Positions 61,682-64,000 of a DNA stretch of 64,000 bases are shown here, piece after piece. A model generated the notes under the pieces. That model had not been told where the DNA came from. It worked only from the letters and a program-made list of their open reading frames with translations, and did not search any database. The position numbers and the translations under genes are program-made. Source of the stretch: Mariniphaga anaerophila. Lineage in GTDB: Bacteria; Bacteroidota; Bacteroidia; Bacteroidales; Prolixibacteraceae. The stretch spans positions 310,001 to 374,000 of the forward strand of contig NZ_FQUM01000003.1 of NCBI RefSeq assembly GCF_900129025.1. The letters run 5' to 3'. Position 1 is the first letter of the stretch, and each line of letters begins with the position of its first letter.

Positions 61682-63055
61682 ATGAAAAAAATCCTTATCC
61701 CCATTTTACTATTATTTTTCACCACACAACTCTTCGCACAAAAATATCAACCTACGTGGGAATCCATAGATAGCAGACCAGTACCACAGTGGTTTGAAGA
61801 CGTGAAGTTTGGCATTTTCATTCACTGGGGAGTTTATTCAGTCCCGGCCTGGGCTCCCGCAAATATTGAAGGAGTTTATGCCAAGTATTCAGAATGGTAC
61901 TGGTGGAGAAAAAACGAAAACAGCAAATCAGGAAAGATTTTCAGAGACTATCATAATGAGACCTACGGGGAGAACTTTAAATACCAGGACTTCGCTCCCA
62001 TGTGGAAAGCCCAGCATTTCGAACCCGACTACTGGGCTGAAGTTTTCAAAAAGGCAGGGGCAAAATACGTAGTGCTCACATCTAAGCATCATGAAGGTTT
62101 TACCCTTTGGCCCAGCGAGCAAGCCTGGAACTGGAACAGTGTTGACGTTGGCCCTCATCGCGATTTGTGCGGAGACCTCTCTGAGTCCGTAAAAAAAGCC
62201 GGTTTGCACATGGGATTTTATTACTCGTTGTACGAATGGTACAACCCACTGTACCGGAAAAACATCGACAAATATGTAGATGACCATATGATTCCCCAAA
62301 TGAAAGACTTGGTTAACCGTTACGAACCTGATATTGTATGGACAGACGGCGAATGGGAGCACACTAGCGACAAATGGAAAAGCACAGAATTTCTGGCATG
62401 GCTCTACAACGAATCTCCGGTAAAGGATCGGGTTGTTGTTAACGACCGCTGGGGGAAAAAAACACGTGGTGTACATGGAGGCATTTATACTACGGAATAC
62501 GATTTAGTTCATGACAACGAAGGAGTAGGCGAAGTTGAGCGCCCCTGGGAAGAATGCCGGGGAATAGGAACATCATTTGGGTACAACCAGGTAGAGAATC
62601 TGGACAATTACATGACGTCAGATGCGCTTGTAGATTTGCTTGTTGCAAAGGTTGCAGGTGGCGGAAATCTTTTGCTCGATGTAGGGCCTACTGCTGATGG
62701 CAGAATTCCTGTGATTCAGCAGCAACGACTTATGGACATGGGCAACTGGCTCAACATAAACGGCGAAGCCATTTACGAAACCCGCAAGTGGGATGGTTCT
62801 AAAGAAAATACTGCAGAAAATATTTTCTTCACCAAAAAAGGGAACAACCTGTATGTGCTATGCACTGAATTTCCGACGGAACCAGTTACTGTGAAAGGCA
62901 TTAAAAATTCAGGCAAAATTTCAATGTTGGGCTTCGACGGAAACGTAAAATCGAAAAAATCAGGGAATACCGTGCGAATAACCCCGCCAGCGTTATCTCC
63001 CATTTCCAATCCAAGCCCCTACGCATGGGTATTCAAAATTGAAAATGCATTATAG
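61682..63055 (+). CDS. Alpha-L-fucosidase, GH29
   Basis: 457 residues. Signal peptide MKKILIPILLLFFTTQLFAQ. Catalytic barrel with the GH29 marks FGIFIHWGVYSVPAWAP, YVVLTSKHHEGFTLWPS, and the nucleophile Asp in DIVWTDGEW; a small C-terminal beta-domain follows (about 370-457). Removes terminal fucose from glycans. The acid/base residue varies in this family and cannot be named from sequence alone. The next gene is hexokinase, 32 bp downstream. Exported, periplasmic or surface. Confidence 0.93.
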   Translation: MKKILIPILLLFFTTQLFAQKYQPTWESIDSRPVPQWFEDVKFGIFIHWGVYSVPAWAPANIEGVYAKYSEWYWWRKNENSKSGKIFRDYHNETYGENFKYQDFAPMWKAQHFEPDYWAEVFKKAGAKYVVLTSKHHEGFTLWPSEQAWNWNSVDVGPHRDLCGDLSESVKKAGLHMGFYYSLYEWYNPLYRKNIDKYVDDHMIPQMKDLVNRYEPDIVWTDGEWEHTSDKWKSTEFLAWLYNESPVKDRVVVNDRWGKKTRGVHGGIYTTEYDLVHDNEGVGEVERPWEECRGIGTSFGYNQVENLDNYMTSDALVDLLVAKVAGGGNLLLDVGPTADGRIPVIQQQRLMDMGNWLNINGEAIYETRKWDGSKENTAENIFFTKKGNNLYVLCTEFPTEPVTVKGIKNSGKISMLGFDGNVKSKKSGNTVRITPPALSPISNPSPYAWVFKIENAL

Positions 63056-63087
63056 TAAAATACAGTTCTCAACATAATTTTTCTAAT

Positions 63088-64000
63088 ATGAACAAAGCAC
63101 AAATATTCTTAAAAAACCATCAGCTCACTGCAGATAAGATTGACATTCAAGAAGTGGTTCATTCATTTTTAGACGAAATGGATGCCGGCTTACAGAACGA
63201 GCAAAGCTCGCTCATGATGATCCCGACATACATAGAGGCCAACAAAAATCTACAGCCCAATCAGCCGGTAATAGCCATCGACGCAGGCGGCACCAATTTT
63301 CGTACGGCAAAAATATATTTCGACGAGAACATGCAACTTGTTACAGAAAAGCTGAAAAACGGGAAAATGCCTGCTGTTGATAAAGAATTATCGAAAGAAG
63401 AATTCTTTAAAGTTATGGCAGGATACCTTGAGGAATACAAAACCGATTCAGAAAAAATAGGGTTCTGCTTTTCGTATGCAGTTGAGATTTTCCCTAACAA
63501 AGACGGTAAATTACTGGAATGGAGCAAGGAAGTGAAAGCGCCCGAAGTAATTGGAGAAATGGTTGGCAAAAAAATGCTTGAAGCGATGGGGACACCGGAA
63601 AAGCAACTGGTTTTACTGAACGACACAGTTGCAACCCTGCTTGCCGGAAAAGCAGCCACCGCAGGAAAAACCTATGACACATATATAGGGTTCATTCTGG
63701 GAACAGGCACAAATACCTGCTACATTGAAAATAATAAAAACATAACAAAAACATCAGGCCTCGATTCGGACAAAAGTCAGATAATAAATATTGAATCCGG
63801 GAATTTTGGGAAAGTACCACGCACCGACATTGACCAACTTTTTGACAAACAAACAAAAAATCCAGACAGGTATTCTTTTGAGAAAATGTTTGCCGGAGGA
63901 TATTTCGGAGGACTTTGTACGACAGCTTTAAAAGTTGCAGGCGAAGAAGGTGCTTTCAGCAAAGAAACCCAGGTCAACCTAAAAACACTGCCTGAACTTT
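63088..64000 (+). CDS. Hexokinase (eukaryotic-type hexokinase family), 3' end beyond window
   Basis: The ATG at 63088 opens a frame that reaches the window end (304 codons seen). Phosphate-1 motif AIDAGGTNFRTAKI, FCFSYAVEIFPNKDGKLLEWSKEVKA and LNDTVATLLAGKA are the hexokinase-family signatures, distinct from ROK glucokinases. Phosphorylates hexoses with ATP in the cytosol. It follows the fucosidase gene by 32 bp, so a joint transcript for glycan breakdown and sugar use is likely, although L-fucose itself is not a hexokinase substrate. Confidence 0.88.
   Translation, partial: MNKAQIFLKNHQLTADKIDIQEVVHSFLDEMDAGLQNEQSSLMMIPTYIEANKNLQPNQPVIAIDAGGTNFRTAKIYFDENMQLVTEKLKNGKMPAVDKELSKEEFFKVMAGYLEEYKTDSEKIGFCFSYAVEIFPNKDGKLLEWSKEVKAPEVIGEMVGKKMLEAMGTPEKQLVLLNDTVATLLAGKAATAGKTYDTYIGFILGTGTNTCYIENNKNITKTSGLDSDKSQIINIESGNFGKVPRTDIDQLFDKQTKNPDRYSFEKMFAGGYFGGLCTTALKVAGEEGAFSKETQVNLKTLPEL

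Noticed and set aside
1-64000. CRISPR arrays, insertion sequences, integrases, rRNA
   Set aside because: No regular repeat arrays, transposase or recombinase reading frames, or rRNA sequence were seen.

Overview
The window is a chromosomal segment of a Bacteroidota bacterium. The evidence is a PorE-type lipoprotein of the type IX secretion system, a type III glutamine synthetase, an OMP_b-brl_3-like outer membrane receptor, glutaminyl-tRNA synthetase, AT-rich spacers without Shine-Dalgarno sequences, and promoters of the Bacteroidota form (TTTG at -33, TAnnTTTG at -7). The mix of GH20/GH29 enzymes, T9SS parts and AbgT and LrgAB membrane proteins would fit a marine or gut-related Bacteroidales/Marinilabiliales lineage, but the genus cannot be read from the sequence. 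There is no rRNA, CRISPR array, insertion sequence, integrase or prophage. This is mostly a stable, housekeeping-rich region.

Layout. 1-3.5 kb: 5' part of mtaB, a PhoH-like PIN-ATPase, folC and tRNA-Val. 3.8-7 kb: an outer membrane receptor, then tRNA-Pro and tRNA-Ser. 7-13 kb: a stress-type operon (YtxH protein, holin-like membrane protein, small protein, universal stress protein) and a phosphorelay pair (hybrid kinase and sigma-54 activator). 13.3-14.6 kb: peroxiredoxin with a PerR-like repressor. 14.9-19.5 kb: DUF1080 lipoprotein, methyltransferase, AbgT transporter and membrane metallophosphoesterase. 19.6-25.3 kb: a three-gene operon (glutamine-synthetase-like ligase, APH-fold kinase, HAD-IIA protein) divergent from glutamine synthetase III. 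25.4-29.6 kb: porE-like gene, lrgA-lrgB, tRNA-Cys and folB. 29.7-35.6 kb: glnS, a LiaF-like/LytS/LytTR envelope-sensing operon, a PfkB sugar kinase and tRNA-His. 35.7-44.2 kb: aspartate kinase, an alpha/beta hydrolase, a GntR regulator facing a 2-oxoacid dehydrogenase E2-E1 operon across a palindromic operator candidate, and an M23/LysM peptidase. 44.4-54.1 kb: lysS, recJ, a GT39-like glycosyltransferase, a HAD phosphatase, an acyltransferase, and an outer membrane pair consisting of an HHH-barrel protein and a PorV/PorQ-like barrel. 54.1-59.4 kb: purE divergent from hpt-adk-obg-pap2-mutS-like. 59.7-64 kb: beta-hexosaminidase (GH20), alpha-fucosidase (GH29) and hexokinase, which together suggest breakdown of amino-sugar and fucose-containing glycans and entry of the sugars into metabolism.

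The least explained pieces are the glutamine-synthetase-like/kinase/HAD operon, the HHH outer membrane barrel with its PorV-like partner, the four-TM MutS-like ATPase, the LiaF-like two-component operon, and the GntR-controlled fused E1 dehydrogenase without a local E3. No radically new system is proven. These are the places where undescribed biology is most plausible.
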